Positions 1-6,636 of a stretch of 13,550 nt of DNA are shown piece after piece. The notes under the pieces are model-generated. The model was not told where the DNA came from and searched no databases. It worked only from the letters and a program-made list of their open reading frames with translations. Made by a program: the position numbers and the translations under genes. This DNA comes from DASRTE01 sp035316885 (lineage in GTDB: Bacteria; Actinomycetota; Actinomycetes; Jiangellales; Jiangellaceae). The stretch lies in NCBI GenBank assembly GCA_035316885.1, contig DATHII010000013.1:1-13550 (forward strand), written 5' to 3'. Within the stretch, counting starts at the first letter, position 1, and each line of letters opens with the position of its first letter.

Positions 1-123
1 ACCAGCCACCTGATGATCGCCAACCCGTTCCGGCCGGAGGGTCTGGCGAAGCTGTTTGCGTCGCACCCGCCGATGGCCGAGCGGATCGCCCGCCTCGAGT
101 CGCTCGCGGGCTACCGCCGCTGA
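1..123 (+). CDS. htpX: HtpX-like M48 membrane metalloprotease, C-terminal end only
   Basis: The first 40 codons are open and end in TGA at 121-123. The gene begins before the window. The peptide contains NPFRPEGLAKLFASHPPMAER followed by IARLESLAG, the characteristic tail of the HtpX/M48B family, where a conserved S/T-HPP-M-x-x-R-I-x-x-L block closes the protease domain. HtpX is a membrane-bound zinc protease that helps to remove damaged membrane proteins. The HExxH zinc motif and the membrane helices would lie upstream and cannot be seen. The next gene begins 6 bases after the stop on the same strand, so the two are probably co-transcribed. The family call is firm for such a short piece, but the activity cannot be judged from the tail. 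Confidence 0.85.
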   Translation, partial: TSHLMIANPFRPEGLAKLFASHPPMAERIARLESLAGYRR

Positions 124-129
124 GGTCGG

Positions 130-588
130 ATGGCAGTCGGGACTGCCTCACTAGACTCGAGAACAGTGCGCGACTCGACGGCTCGCCGACTGTCCCGACT
201 GCACGCCTTCCTCTACCGGATCACCGGAGGCGGGTTGGGAAGTCGTCTGGTGCGCAACGACATGTTGTTGCTCACCACGACGGGAGCCAAGACTGCCAGG
301 CGCCACACCGTCCCGCTGCTCTATCTCCGCGACGCCGAGACCTTGGTCGTGATCGCATCGTGGGGCGGCCGGCCGCGCCATCCGCAGTGGTATGCGAACC
401 TCGTCGCCAATCCCAGGGCCACCGTCCAGGTGGGTTCGAAGCGGTGGCCGGTCCGCGCTCGTACAGCCGAACCCGATGAGCGTGCCCTCTGGTGGCCCAA
501 GGTCCTCGCGGCTTACCGGGGCTACAGCGTCTACGAGTCCAACACCGATCGGGTCATCCCGGTCGTGTTCCTCTCACCGGTGCGCTGA
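130..588 (+). CDS. Deazaflavin (F420)-dependent nitroreductase family protein (Ddn/DUF385-like)
   Basis: This 152-residue protein has the split-barrel layout of the Ddn family of F420-binding oxidoreductases. The family hallmarks are in order: LLLTTTGAKTARRHTVPLLY at about residues 46-65, then ASWGGRPRHPQWYANLVANP at 76-95, then VQVGSKRWPVRAR at about 99-111, and a closing Y-x-x-Y-x-x-x-T-x-R-x-IPVVFL. Family members use reduced cofactor F420 to reduce nitro compounds, quinones or other small molecules; the physiological substrate here is unknown. The ATG at 130 has GAGG about 5 bases upstream, overlapping the htpX stop region, which suggests translational coupling with htpX. The N-terminal 25 residues are variable and basic. 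The gene ends 40 bases before the left att repeat, so it belongs to the ancestral chromosome rather than the island. Confidence 0.85.
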   Translation: MAVGTASLDSRTVRDSTARRLSRLHAFLYRITGGGLGSRLVRNDMLLLTTTGAKTARRHTVPLLYLRDAETLVVIASWGGRPRHPQWYANLVANPRATVQVGSKRWPVRARTAEPDERALWWPKVLAAYRGYSVYESNTDRVIPVVFLSPVR

Positions 589-628
589 TCAGGCGCTCCT
601 CGATCTCTGCGAGTGGCCTCCGCACGGT

Positions 629-646
629 CTAGCGGTAGTTGACGAA
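629..646. repeat. Putative attachment site of the island, integrase-proximal copy (18-bp direct repeat)
   Basis: The 18 bases CTAGCGGTAGTTGACGAA are identical to 2913-2930. Read on the minus strand they encode F-V-N-Y-R-stop, the exact C-terminus of YajQ, yet no yajQ gene is here. Identity stops abruptly on both sides of both copies. This copy lies 39 bases beyond the end of the integrase gene, the usual place for an att site of a tyrosine recombinase element. It is therefore read as the duplicated 3' end of yajQ left by integration. The 589-685 gap between nitroreductase and integrase holds no gene. Confidence 0.75.
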
Positions 647-685
647 GCGCCATCACGCGGCACAACACCCTGTCTACCTTCATGT

Positions 686-1664
686 TCACCGTCCGACCGC
701 CTCAGCAGGGCGCATCCGGGGCACACGGCCAAGAGCGCCGTCCACCAGCGAGCGCGTCCTCTCGTACGCCTCTGGCCACTCACCCACGTAGGTGTTGAGG
801 GTCACAGTGGGCGTCGAGTGCCCAAGCGCAAGTTGGACCGTCTTCACGCTCGCGCCGTTGTGGATCAGCAACGTGGCGAAGTAGTGCCGTAGGCAGTGCA
901 GCCCCGTGCCCTTCTCGAGGCCCGCCGCCTGCCGCGCCGGCTTCCAGATGTGCGCCCACGTGGCGCGGTGAATCGGCGTCGAGCTCGGGATCGTGAACAA
1001 AAGCTTGGCGGTACGCCTGGTCGGATGGCGTGGGTCTGTCTCGTCGTCGATCTCGACGTCGGCCGGCGGGTACATCTCGAGATGCCGTGCAAGAGCCGTC
1101 GCAGCGACGTCCGGAAGTTCGACAGTGCGCGCCGACGACTTTGTCTTGACCGGCCCCAAGTAGGGCAATCGACCGGACACGCACACCAGCTGCTGGCTGA
1201 CGTCGACCTCCCGGCGCAGGAAGTCGACCGCGCCGAGCTCCAATCCGGTGATCTCACCGCCACGCAGGCCGCAGCCCGCTGCAAGGTAAATGACCGGCGA
1301 ATAGCGCGCCTCGATGCTCTCGGCCAGCACATGTACCTGATCCGGCGTCGGTATGACGTGAGGACGTCGCTCCACCCCCGGGAGCTGTACGCCCGCGCAC
1401 GGCGAGATGCCGATCGTCCTATCAAGAACGGCCGCGTTGAAGAACGACGCCAAGGTGCTGAACGTGACCGCTAAGCGTCGATGGCGCCAGTGCGTCGGCG
1501 CGGTCCTTCACCCAGGCTCGGATATGCGAGGGCCGGACCTGCGCCATGCGTACCTCGCGCGGCTCCTGCGTAACCACGCAAGGCTGACGCCAAGTCGCTG
1601 CTGTGGCAGGAGACCATGCGCTGTCCATCGGCATCTGCGCCGTGCGCGGCGTTCGTGGGCCCAC
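686..1664 (-). pseudogene. Tyrosine recombinase (phage-type integrase), frameshifted and N-terminally eroded
   Basis: The catalytic domain reads intact from about 1453 down to 686. Counting from 1453, it keeps R64 (GCGLRGGEI), K103 or K105 (VKTKSSARTVEL), H186-x-x-R189-H (LHCLRHYFATLL), H212 (ALGHSTPTVT) and the Tyr222 nucleophile (LNTYVG). This is the complete pentad plus Tyr. The core-binding domain (VRPSHIRAWVKDRADALAPS, then TLSGHVQHL) lies in another frame, ending at a stop at 1422. The two halves join as HVQHL/ASFFNAAVLDRTIG if one base near 1451 is skipped, so a single extra base breaks the gene. Upstream of about 1625 similarity fades and no convincing start or arm-binding domain is found. 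A separate start within the catalytic piece would be a TTG at 1453 giving 255 residues, which would lack the core-binding domain. The gene ends next to the 629-646 repeat, so it was probably the enzyme that integrated the island. A sequencing error at 1451 cannot be excluded. Confidence 0.8.
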
Positions 1665-1714
1665 GTAGAGCTGGTCGTGGTCGGTCGGCTGGGCGAGGAT
1701 CAGCGGGCTCGCCG

Positions 1715-1778
1715 CTAGTGCCCCGCGTTGAACTCTTCTTACAGTTGAGGATCTGCTCGGCGGTGTGGTCTGGATGAA
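1715..1778 (-). mobile_element. IS630-family transposase 3' fragment (relic A)
   Basis: On the minus strand 1778-1745 reads ttcatccagacc then accgccgagcagatcctc, which matches at most positions the IS630-type tail at 2837-2870 (F-I-W-T-K-T-A-E-Q-I-L). One base is missing in the middle, so FIQT and TAEQILN are in different frames. The tail after this differs from relic B (KKSSTRG rather than LGRLLTRISGAG), so it comes from a different IS630-like element. It ends in GGCACTAG at 1715, like relic B. No further transposase sequence is recognisable upstream. The surrounding 1665-1954 stretch has no other gene that I can support. It probably represents IS insertion at or near the 5' end of the integrase. 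Confidence 0.5.
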
Positions 1779-1954
1779 GCTCAGATGCCTCCTACGCCGA
1801 TGTTCGGCCGGCGGCTGGTCGATCAGCGCGGTCGCGGCGGACGTCCGGCGTCGGAACCGCCGGCAGCGGGCGCACGATCGCGCGGTCGAGGAGGGTCACG
1901 GGCATGGAATCATCGTCGGAGGGACGGCGCTTCTGTTCGCGCCTCCGACTCCGG

Positions 1955-2656
1955 TTAGCGAAGCGGGTTGAGGACGCCACGGCGATAGCGGATGGTTTGC
2001 CTCACCGACGTGACGAGCACCCACAGGACGACAAGCAGGATCGGAAAGAAGAACACCCACGTTCCGATCGCCGCGACAACCGCGCCGACCACGACGAGGA
2101 CCACGGTCCACCGCGGCTGCAGCCCGCCGCGGTAGGCGACCGTGGCAGCCGCGCTCATCAGCAGCGCGCCCGCGATTCCCGCCAACCCCAGAAGGCCGAG
2201 GGCGATGCCGGTGAGGAGGGCATACGCCGTCGCAGTCGTCGTCGGGTCGGCTCCCTCGAGCACGCTGTGACCGATGTTGAACAGCGGCGCGAGCAGGGTG
2301 GTGGTGGCGGCGACGAGGGCCGTGATGAAGACGACGCCGGCGGTCGGCACCAGCGACGCGAACATTCCCTGCGAGAGCGAACGCATGGTCGCGGCGAGGT
2401 CGGCGAGGAACCAAAGGAAGCACAACGCGCTGAGCAGGATGAGGATGAAGACGAAGCCCGCGGTCGATTGATAGTCCTCGGTCGCGAAGTTCTGCGTGAG
2501 CTCCGGCAGTTCGTAGCCGATGTCAAGACCGGCCTCGATGATGACGGCGGCAACGAACAGCGCAGCGAAGAGCGACCCGGCGGCGGGTGCCCAGCGTTCG
2601 AGGGTCGAGGGCGCGGCGACGCGAGGAGCGGCGGCGCTGGCGGCCGTTGACTCCAT
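1955..2656 (-). CDS. Six-helix integral membrane protein of unknown function (island cargo)
   Basis: This 233-residue protein begins at an ATG (2656) with GGAAAGGA centred about 9 bases upstream, a good ribosome binding site. The first 20 residues are Ala-rich and soluble. Hydrophobic segments lie at about 25-42, 65-85, 100-125, 142-172, 184-199 and 201-218. The C-terminus is short and basic (RQTIRYRRGVLNPLR), consistent with a cytoplasmic end. The loop between the first two helices is acidic and Tyr/Gln-rich (about 43-64: E-x-x-L-D-I-G-Y then ATEDYQS). I recognise no catalytic, transport or binding motif and assign no function. It is the only intact gene inside the island and sits between two outward-facing IS630 relics. 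Codon use is G/C-ending and the reading frame is clean, so it looks like a maintained gene rather than debris. It may be island cargo or an IS-borne passenger. Confidence 0.7.
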   Translation of the reverse strand: MESTAASAAAPRVAAPSTLERWAPAAGSLFAALFVAAVIIEAGLDIGYELPELTQNFATEDYQSTAGFVFILILLSALCFLWFLADLAATMRSLSQGMFASLVPTAGVVFITALVAATTTLLAPLFNIGHSVLEGADPTTTATAYALLTGIALGLLGLAGIAGALLMSAAATVAYRGGLQPRWTVVLVVVGAVVAAIGTWVFFFPILLVVLWVLVTSVRQTIRYRRGVLNPLR

Positions 2657-2708
2657 GGTCGATCCTTTCCGTCGGATCCGGACGTTGAATCCTACGACGC
2701 GCGGCGGC

Positions 2709-2916
2709 TCCCTGGTCGAAGTCTGGTTCTCCCTGATCGAAGGTCAGGCCATCCGCCGCGGCACCTTCGGCTCGGTCAACGGACTCCACACCAAGATCCG
2801 CCCGCATCAACGGCTGGAACGACCGCTGCCACCCCTTCATCTGGACCAAGACCGCCGAACAGATCCTCGAATCACTAGGACGACTTCTAACACGAATCTC
2901 CGGCGCAGGACACTAG
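2709..2916 (+). pseudogene. IS630-family transposase C-terminal fragment (relic B), frameshifted
   Basis: From 2709 the frame reads SLVEVWFSLIEGQAIRRGTF, then GSVNGLHTKIR, up to about 2801. A +1 shift then gives INGWNDRCHPFIWTKTAEQI (2806-2865), then LESLGRLLTRISGAGH and TAG at 2914-2916. This is the end of the DDE domain of IS630-family transposases: VE-x-W-F-S-x-I-E-R-Q holds the last catalytic Glu, followed by the AIRRGTF and GWNDRCHPF-x-WTKTA blocks. The first two acidic residues and the N-terminal helix-turn-helix are missing and a frameshift interrupts the remainder, so it cannot make transposase. The stop TAG overlaps the first bases of the att repeat at 2913. The fragment fills most of the gap between the membrane gene and yajQ. 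Confidence 0.85.
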
Positions 2917-2930
2917 CGGTAGTTGACGAA
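2913..2930. repeat. Putative attachment site of the island, yajQ-side copy (18-bp direct repeat)
   Basis: This is the second copy of CTAGCGGTAGTTGACGAA. Here it is part of a real gene: read on the minus strand it is the last five codons and stop of yajQ (F-V-N-Y-R-TAG). On the island side the sequence is IS630 relic DNA. An element that carries a copy of a gene's 3' end restores the gene when it integrates, which fits an intact yajQ. The likely pre-insertion chromosome would join yajQ directly to the 3' side of the nitroreductase gene. Confidence 0.75.
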
Positions 2931-3407
2931 CTGAAGGGCGAAGTCGAAGTCCTGCTGCTTCAGCAGGGCGATGACGGCCTGCAGGTCGTCCTTCTTCTTC
3001 GCCGAGACGCGCACCTCCTCACCCTGAACCTGCGACCTGACGCTCCTGGGGGCCTCGTCGCGGATCACCTTGGTGATCTTCTTCGCCTGCTCCTGGGTGA
3101 GCCCGTTCTGCAGCGTGGCGCCGATCTTGTAGAGCTTGCCCGACGCGCGCGGCTCGCCCGCGTCGAGCGCCTTCAGCGAGACACCGCGCTTGATGAGCTT
3201 GTCCTTGAACACGTCGAGCACGGCCGCGACGCGGTCCTCACCGGACGCTTCCATCTCGACGCCGAAGTCGCCGGCCCAGCGGATCGCCGCCTCGGTGCCG
3301 CGGAAGTCGAAGCGCTGCCCGATCTCTCGGGCCGCCTGGTTGAGCGCGTTGTCGACCTCCTGCCGGTCGACCTTGCTCACGACGTCGAACGAGGACTCGC
3401 TCCCCAC
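2913..3407 (-). CDS. yajQ: YajQ family nucleotide (cyclic di-GMP)-binding protein
   Basis: The 164-residue product matches YajQ along its full length, including SSFDVVSKVDRQEVDNALNQ at the N-terminus, REIGQRFDFRGTEAAI at 27-42, KLIKRGVSLKALD at about 70-82, ITKVIRDEAPRSVRSQVQGE, and the closing KKKDDLQAVIALLK and LQFVNYR. Family size is about 160-165 residues, in two ferredoxin-like folds. Members bind nucleotides; a homologue in Xanthomonas binds cyclic di-GMP, but the ligand here is unknown. The start is GTG at 3405-3407 with GAAGGAG about 7 bases upstream. The gene is divergent from tRNA-Tyr, with 112 bases between. Its last 18 bases are duplicated at 629-646 and serve as the apparent integration site of the neighbouring island, which leaves the protein sequence unchanged. 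Confidence 0.93.
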   Translation of the reverse strand: MGSESSFDVVSKVDRQEVDNALNQAAREIGQRFDFRGTEAAIRWAGDFGVEMEASGEDRVAAVLDVFKDKLIKRGVSLKALDAGEPRASGKLYKIGATLQNGLTQEQAKKITKVIRDEAPRSVRSQVQGEEVRVSAKKKDDLQAVIALLKQQDFDFALQFVNYR

Positions 3408-3519
3408 CTTGTGCTCCTTCCGTCACGTCCGCCGACGTTCTCGTCGCCCACACCGACTATGCCGGATCTACTCGGACGTCCTGTATCCTCTCAGCCCGTC
3501 AGGCCTGTGCCCGACACGA

Positions 3520-3601
3520 GGCAGGTTGCCCGAGTGGCCAAAGGGAGCGGACTGTAAATCCGTCGGCTTCGCCTACGTTGGTTCGAATCCAACACCTGCC
3601 A
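3520..3601 (+). tRNA. tRNA-Tyr (anticodon GUA)
   Basis: An 82-nt class II tRNA. The acceptor stem GGCAGGT (3520-3526) pairs with ACCTGCC (3594-3600), and A3601 is the discriminator base. The anticodon stem GCGGA/TCCGT encloses the loop CTGTAAA, which places GTA at 3554-3556. A variable arm with GTCGGC-TTC-GCC follows, and the T-arm carries GGTTCGAATCC. CCA is not encoded (CCC follows the discriminator). A TATCCT about 30 bases upstream (3484-3489) could be a -10 element, but no convincing -35 is seen. A strong hairpin follows at 3607. Confidence 0.96.
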
Positions 3602-3606
3602 CCCCC

Positions 3607-3643
3607 GTGGCCCTGACCAGCAGAGACGCCTGGTCGGGGCCAC
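3607..3643 (+). terminator. Strong stem-loop behind tRNA-Tyr, probable (bidirectional) terminator
   Basis: The arm GTGGCCCTGACCAG (3607-3620) pairs with CTGGTCGGGGCCAC (3630-3643), 14 pairs including one T-G wobble, around a 9-base loop. It starts 5 bases after the tRNA. No run of T follows, as is common for actinobacterial terminators. The membrane-protein gene on the other strand ends at 3670, so the hairpin sits in the convergent gap and may stop transcription from both sides. Confidence 0.7.
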
Positions 3644-3669
3644 GAGTGTCTGTGGCTCGGCGCCGGACC

Positions 3670-4983
3670 TCAGGGGCTCCCTCCGGCGGGACCTTCCGTC
3701 TCGATGACGGCGTCCTGTACATCGCCGCTGATGGCTGCCGGCATGGGGCTGGAGGCATTCGTCCCGGCGCCGGCCCCGACCAGGACCTGCACGGCCCCGA
3801 GCAGTACGACGGTGAGCAGCAGCGACCAGAACAGCCGCGGCACCGAGACGTCGTTGCCCCAGAGCAGGACGACGGCACCGAGCACGCCCACGCAGACCCG
3901 CAGCCACCGGGCGTTGGCCGCGACAAACCGGCCGGCACCGCCGACCGGCCCGTCGGCCAGCATGGCTCCGGCGGTCTCCAGGCCGCCGGACAGCGTCGTA
4001 CGGACTGCGGTGCCCGAGGCGTTGGACCCGACGAACCAGCCCACCACCACCAGGATCAGGCCCAGCCAGAGGAACACCTGCCAGCCGCGGTCGAGGTAGG
4101 CCAGCAGGGTGTCGTAGAACACCGAGCTCGCCGGGCCGAACACGGTGCCGGCCAGCTCGTTGATGAACAGCTGGCGGCCGACCGAGAGCGCCAGCGAAAC
4201 CAGCAACGCGTTCGCCACCAGCACCACCCCGATGGTCACCGTCATCCGCGGCCTGCGGCTGGCGAGCAGGAACGCGGCCAGGTAGAGCGCCGCCACCACC
4301 AAGAGCAGCCATCTGGCCACCGGGTTGGTGAACGCGTAGATCGTGCGGGCCTGATCCAGTTGTGACGAGTCCAGCAGCACGATCTGCTTGTCCACGTCGG
4401 GGATCGGGACGTTCTCCACGATGGTAAGGCCGCGCGCGACCAGGCGCTGCTGGACCTCGGCGACGACGTCGGACAAGTCCAGGACGACCTGGTCGCCCTG
4501 CACCGAGACCGCGCCGCCCTCGTCCCCTTCCAGGACCCGCACCAGAGTCTGCTGCGCCCTGGTATTGACCCTGACCCAGATGTCGGCAAAAAGGTCCGAG
4601 GCCACGAACGCCCGGACCTCGCGGTCGATCAACCCGTTGATCGCGCCGGACAACGGCCCGACCAGCTGCTGCAACCGCGGGCGGTCGGTGATGACATCGG
4701 CGAACACCTCGCTCAGGATCGCCTCGACGTCGACCTGCGACTGGATCGCGTCGGTGACCGTCGTCGCGATGGCGTCCTGCACCTCCGGGGAGTCCACCAG
4801 CGGGCCGACCGTGTCCACGTAACGCTGCGCGTCGTTCAGCGTCCGTTGCCCCCAGTACGCGATCGCCGCCGGCGTCGTCAGCAGCGCAGCCAACACGACG
4901 CAGACGACCGCCGCAATCGACCGTCCGCGACCTGGACGCTCCGCGACCGTCGGGTCGATGGTCTGCGTGGGTGAGTCGGACAT
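3670..4983 (-). CDS. Conserved actinobacterial-type membrane protein with large extracytoplasmic domain
   Basis: The chosen ATG (4983) gives 437 residues and has GAGGAGG 6 bases upstream. The frame stays open further upstream, but that stretch is Arg/Ser-rich antisense of the MFS gene and is rejected. Residues 1-22 are cytoplasmic. TM1 is at about 23-43, followed by a soluble, probably extracytoplasmic domain at 45-220 rich in acidic and Gln residues (TLNDAQRYVDTVGPLVDSPE; TIVENVPIPDVDKQIVLLDS). Five more helices follow, at about 222-242, 248-268, 301-319, 360-377 and 384-404. The C-terminal tail is acidic. I see no known catalytic motif. Proteins of this general shape are common, uncharacterised membrane proteins of high-GC actinobacteria. 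The gene lies 49 bases after the MFS stop on the same strand, so read-through is possible. Its strong own ribosome binding site shows that it does not rely on coupling. Confidence 0.8.
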   Translation of the reverse strand: MSDSPTQTIDPTVAERPGRGRSIAAVVCVVLAALLTTPAAIAYWGQRTLNDAQRYVDTVGPLVDSPEVQDAIATTVTDAIQSQVDVEAILSEVFADVITDRPRLQQLVGPLSGAINGLIDREVRAFVASDLFADIWVRVNTRAQQTLVRVLEGDEGGAVSVQGDQVVLDLSDVVAEVQQRLVARGLTIVENVPIPDVDKQIVLLDSSQLDQARTIYAFTNPVARWLLLVVAALYLAAFLLASRRPRMTVTIGVVLVANALLVSLALSVGRQLFINELAGTVFGPASSVFYDTLLAYLDRGWQVFLWLGLILVVVGWFVGSNASGTAVRTTLSGGLETAGAMLADGPVGGAGRFVAANARWLRVCVGVLGAVVLLWGNDVSVPRLFWSLLLTVVLLGAVQVLVGAGAGTNASSPMPAAISGDVQDAVIETEGPAGGSP

Positions 4984-5032
4984 TACGAGCCTCCTCGGTA
5001 CGGCGATATGGTTCGGCACTCCGAAGCGTCGA

Positions 5033-6622
5033 TCATGGCTGCTCGGTGGGTATCCGGGTGGAGAAGAACAGTCCCAGAAGCGCGATGAGCCCGAGCGCCG
5101 CGAGCGCGGTCCGAAGCCCGTCCAGGCGGGCCTGCTGGTTCTCGTCCACGACGCCCTGCGTGACCTCAGAGCTCGCACCCGCCTGCGTGAGTGCCTCCTC
5201 GAGATCGGCGTCCGAGATGAACGGGATCCCGCCTGCAAGCTCGACGTTCGCCTGTGCCGCCACCTCCGGTGGAACCGCAGGGTTCTGTTCGATCCCCTGC
5301 AGGAACGACGTGGTGAGCATAGCGATCAGTAGGGAGCCAGCGAGGGCCGTCCCAAGCGAGGCCCCCAGATTGGTCGAAGTGTTCTGGAGCCCGCCGACCT
5401 CAGCGCTCTCGTCGTCGGGGACCGCGGAGACCGTAACGCTCCCTAGCTGAGAGGCGAGCGCGCCGATCCCGAAACCGGCCAATAGGAGGGGCACGGTCAC
5501 GATCTCCGCGCTGGCGTTCACATCCATGCTCATGAGCAGGGACACGATCCCAGCGAACATCGCCAAGAGACCAACCTGGACGACCCGCCGCGGGGAGATG
5601 TTCGGGAAGAACCGCGGGATGCCGGCCGCAGCGATCAGGAGCGTGATCGACAGCGGCATGATCTTGAGGCCTGTGTCGATCGCCGACAGGCCGAGCGCGA
5701 CGGACAAGTACAGCGGGATCGTGAAGAACAGCCCCGCCTGGACCAAGAACTGGAAGAAGAACATCACCAGGCCGCCCGTGAACTGTCGGTTGGCGAACAT
5801 CGGCAGTCGCACCAGGGGCTCGCCGCCTCGCTGGACGACGTGGTGTTCCCATGCTCCGAACAGCCAGAGGACGAACAGGCCTGCGAAGATCAGCACGATC
5901 GTCGGTGAGAGGCCGAGGATCGCTGGACCGTCCGGCTTGGGCAGCACCCAGCCCCACTCGCTCGAACGCAGTACGCCGAAGACCGCGAGCCCGAGCCCGG
6001 CGGCCGATAGCGCCGCGCCACCCAGATCGAGATGTGGGTGCTCCTCGACCGGCGCGTCCTGGATCCCGCGCGCAAGAACCAGGATCACCAACACGACCAG
6101 GACCTCACCGACGAAGACCCATCTCCACGAGAAGTACGTCGTCGCGATCCCGCCGATGAGCGGGCCGACCGCGACGGCGATCGCACCCGCCGCCATGATC
6201 AGGCCGTAGGCGCGCGGGCGACCCTCGGGTGGGACGTTCCCGGCGACGAGGGCGACGATGGCCGGGAGGATCAAGGCCGCGCCCATGCCTTCCAGGACCG
6301 ACCAGCCGACGATCAGGACAGTGAGGTTCTGCGCTAGTGCCGTGGTGAAGGAGCCGACCCCGTAGATCACGCAGCCGATCGCGAAAGCACGCTTGCGTCC
6401 GATCAGCGAGCCGACCTTGCCGCCAGTGATCATCAGCATCGCCATGACGAGTGTGTACAGCGTGATCGCCGTCTGAATCCCGGTGATGGTCGTGCCGACA
6501 TCCTCGGCCACGGTCGCGATCGACACGTTCATCACCGAGCTGTCGAGCGTCATCACGAATTGGCCGGCACCCAGCGTGAGGAGGATCAGTCCGGTCTTGG
6601 GCTTGATCCCAACATCCGTCAC
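5033..6622 (-). CDS. MFS transporter, DHA2 (EmrB/QacA-type, 14-helix) drug/H+ antiporter family
   Basis: From the GTG at 6622 the protein is 529 residues, mostly hydrophobic, typical for the 14-TM DHA2 family. Counting from this start, motif D-type MTLDSSVMNVSI is at 24-35 (D27), motif A GGKVGSLIGRKRA at 67-79, and motif C GPLIGGIATTYFSWRWVF at 153-170, the signature of proton-coupled exporters. A longer extracytoplasmic loop near the C-terminus (VELAGGIPFISDADLEEALT) precedes the last helix. DHA2 members extrude cationic dyes, antiseptics or antibiotics; the substrate here is unknown. The start is uncertain. A TTG at 6688 would add 22 residues and overlap RND-1 by 52 bases, and neither start has a clear Shine-Dalgarno. 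GTG at 6622 leaves a 14-base gap after RND-1. The spacing suggests it is the last member of the RND operon. Confidence 0.85.
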   Translation of the reverse strand: MTDVGIKPKTGLILLTLGAGQFVMTLDSSVMNVSIATVAEDVGTTITGIQTAITLYTLVMAMLMITGGKVGSLIGRKRAFAIGCVIYGVGSFTTALAQNLTVLIVGWSVLEGMGAALILPAIVALVAGNVPPEGRPRAYGLIMAAGAIAVAVGPLIGGIATTYFSWRWVFVGEVLVVLVILVLARGIQDAPVEEHPHLDLGGAALSAAGLGLAVFGVLRSSEWGWVLPKPDGPAILGLSPTIVLIFAGLFVLWLFGAWEHHVVQRGGEPLVRLPMFANRQFTGGLVMFFFQFLVQAGLFFTIPLYLSVALGLSAIDTGLKIMPLSITLLIAAAGIPRFFPNISPRRVVQVGLLAMFAGIVSLLMSMDVNASAEIVTVPLLLAGFGIGALASQLGSVTVSAVPDDESAEVGGLQNTSTNLGASLGTALAGSLLIAMLTTSFLQGIEQNPAVPPEVAAQANVELAGGIPFISDADLEEALTQAGASSEVTQGVVDENQQARLDGLRTALAALGLIALLGLFFSTRIPTEQP

Positions 6623-6636
6623 ACGCGGGATGGTAT

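Noticed and set aside
1715..1778. Reading the TAEQIL segment as an IS3-family OrfA start (HTAEQI-type)
   Set aside because: The DNA matches the IS630 tail at 2837-2870 base by base, including the FI-x-T part, which IS3 OrfA would not explain.
2520..3557. Plus-strand open frame of 345 codons
   Set aside because: It is a chance fusion: antisense of the membrane gene, then one frame of the IS630 relic, then antisense of yajQ. Only the 2709-2801 part is meaningful and is reported as the transposase relic.
3520..3601. tRNA-Tyr as integration site of the island
   Set aside because: No copy of the tRNA 3' end was found elsewhere in the window. The perfect repeat is with the yajQ 3' end instead.
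3136..4365. Plus-strand open frame of 409 codons
   Set aside because: It runs through antisense yajQ, straight across the tRNA-Tyr gene and into antisense of the membrane gene. The composition is Arg/Pro/His/Gln-rich with no family motif, typical of a high-GC shadow frame.
4984..5238. 85-residue N-terminal extension of the 437-residue membrane protein
   Set aside because: The extension is Arg/Ser-rich antisense of the MFS 3' end, while the ATG at 4983 has an excellent GAGGAGG site.
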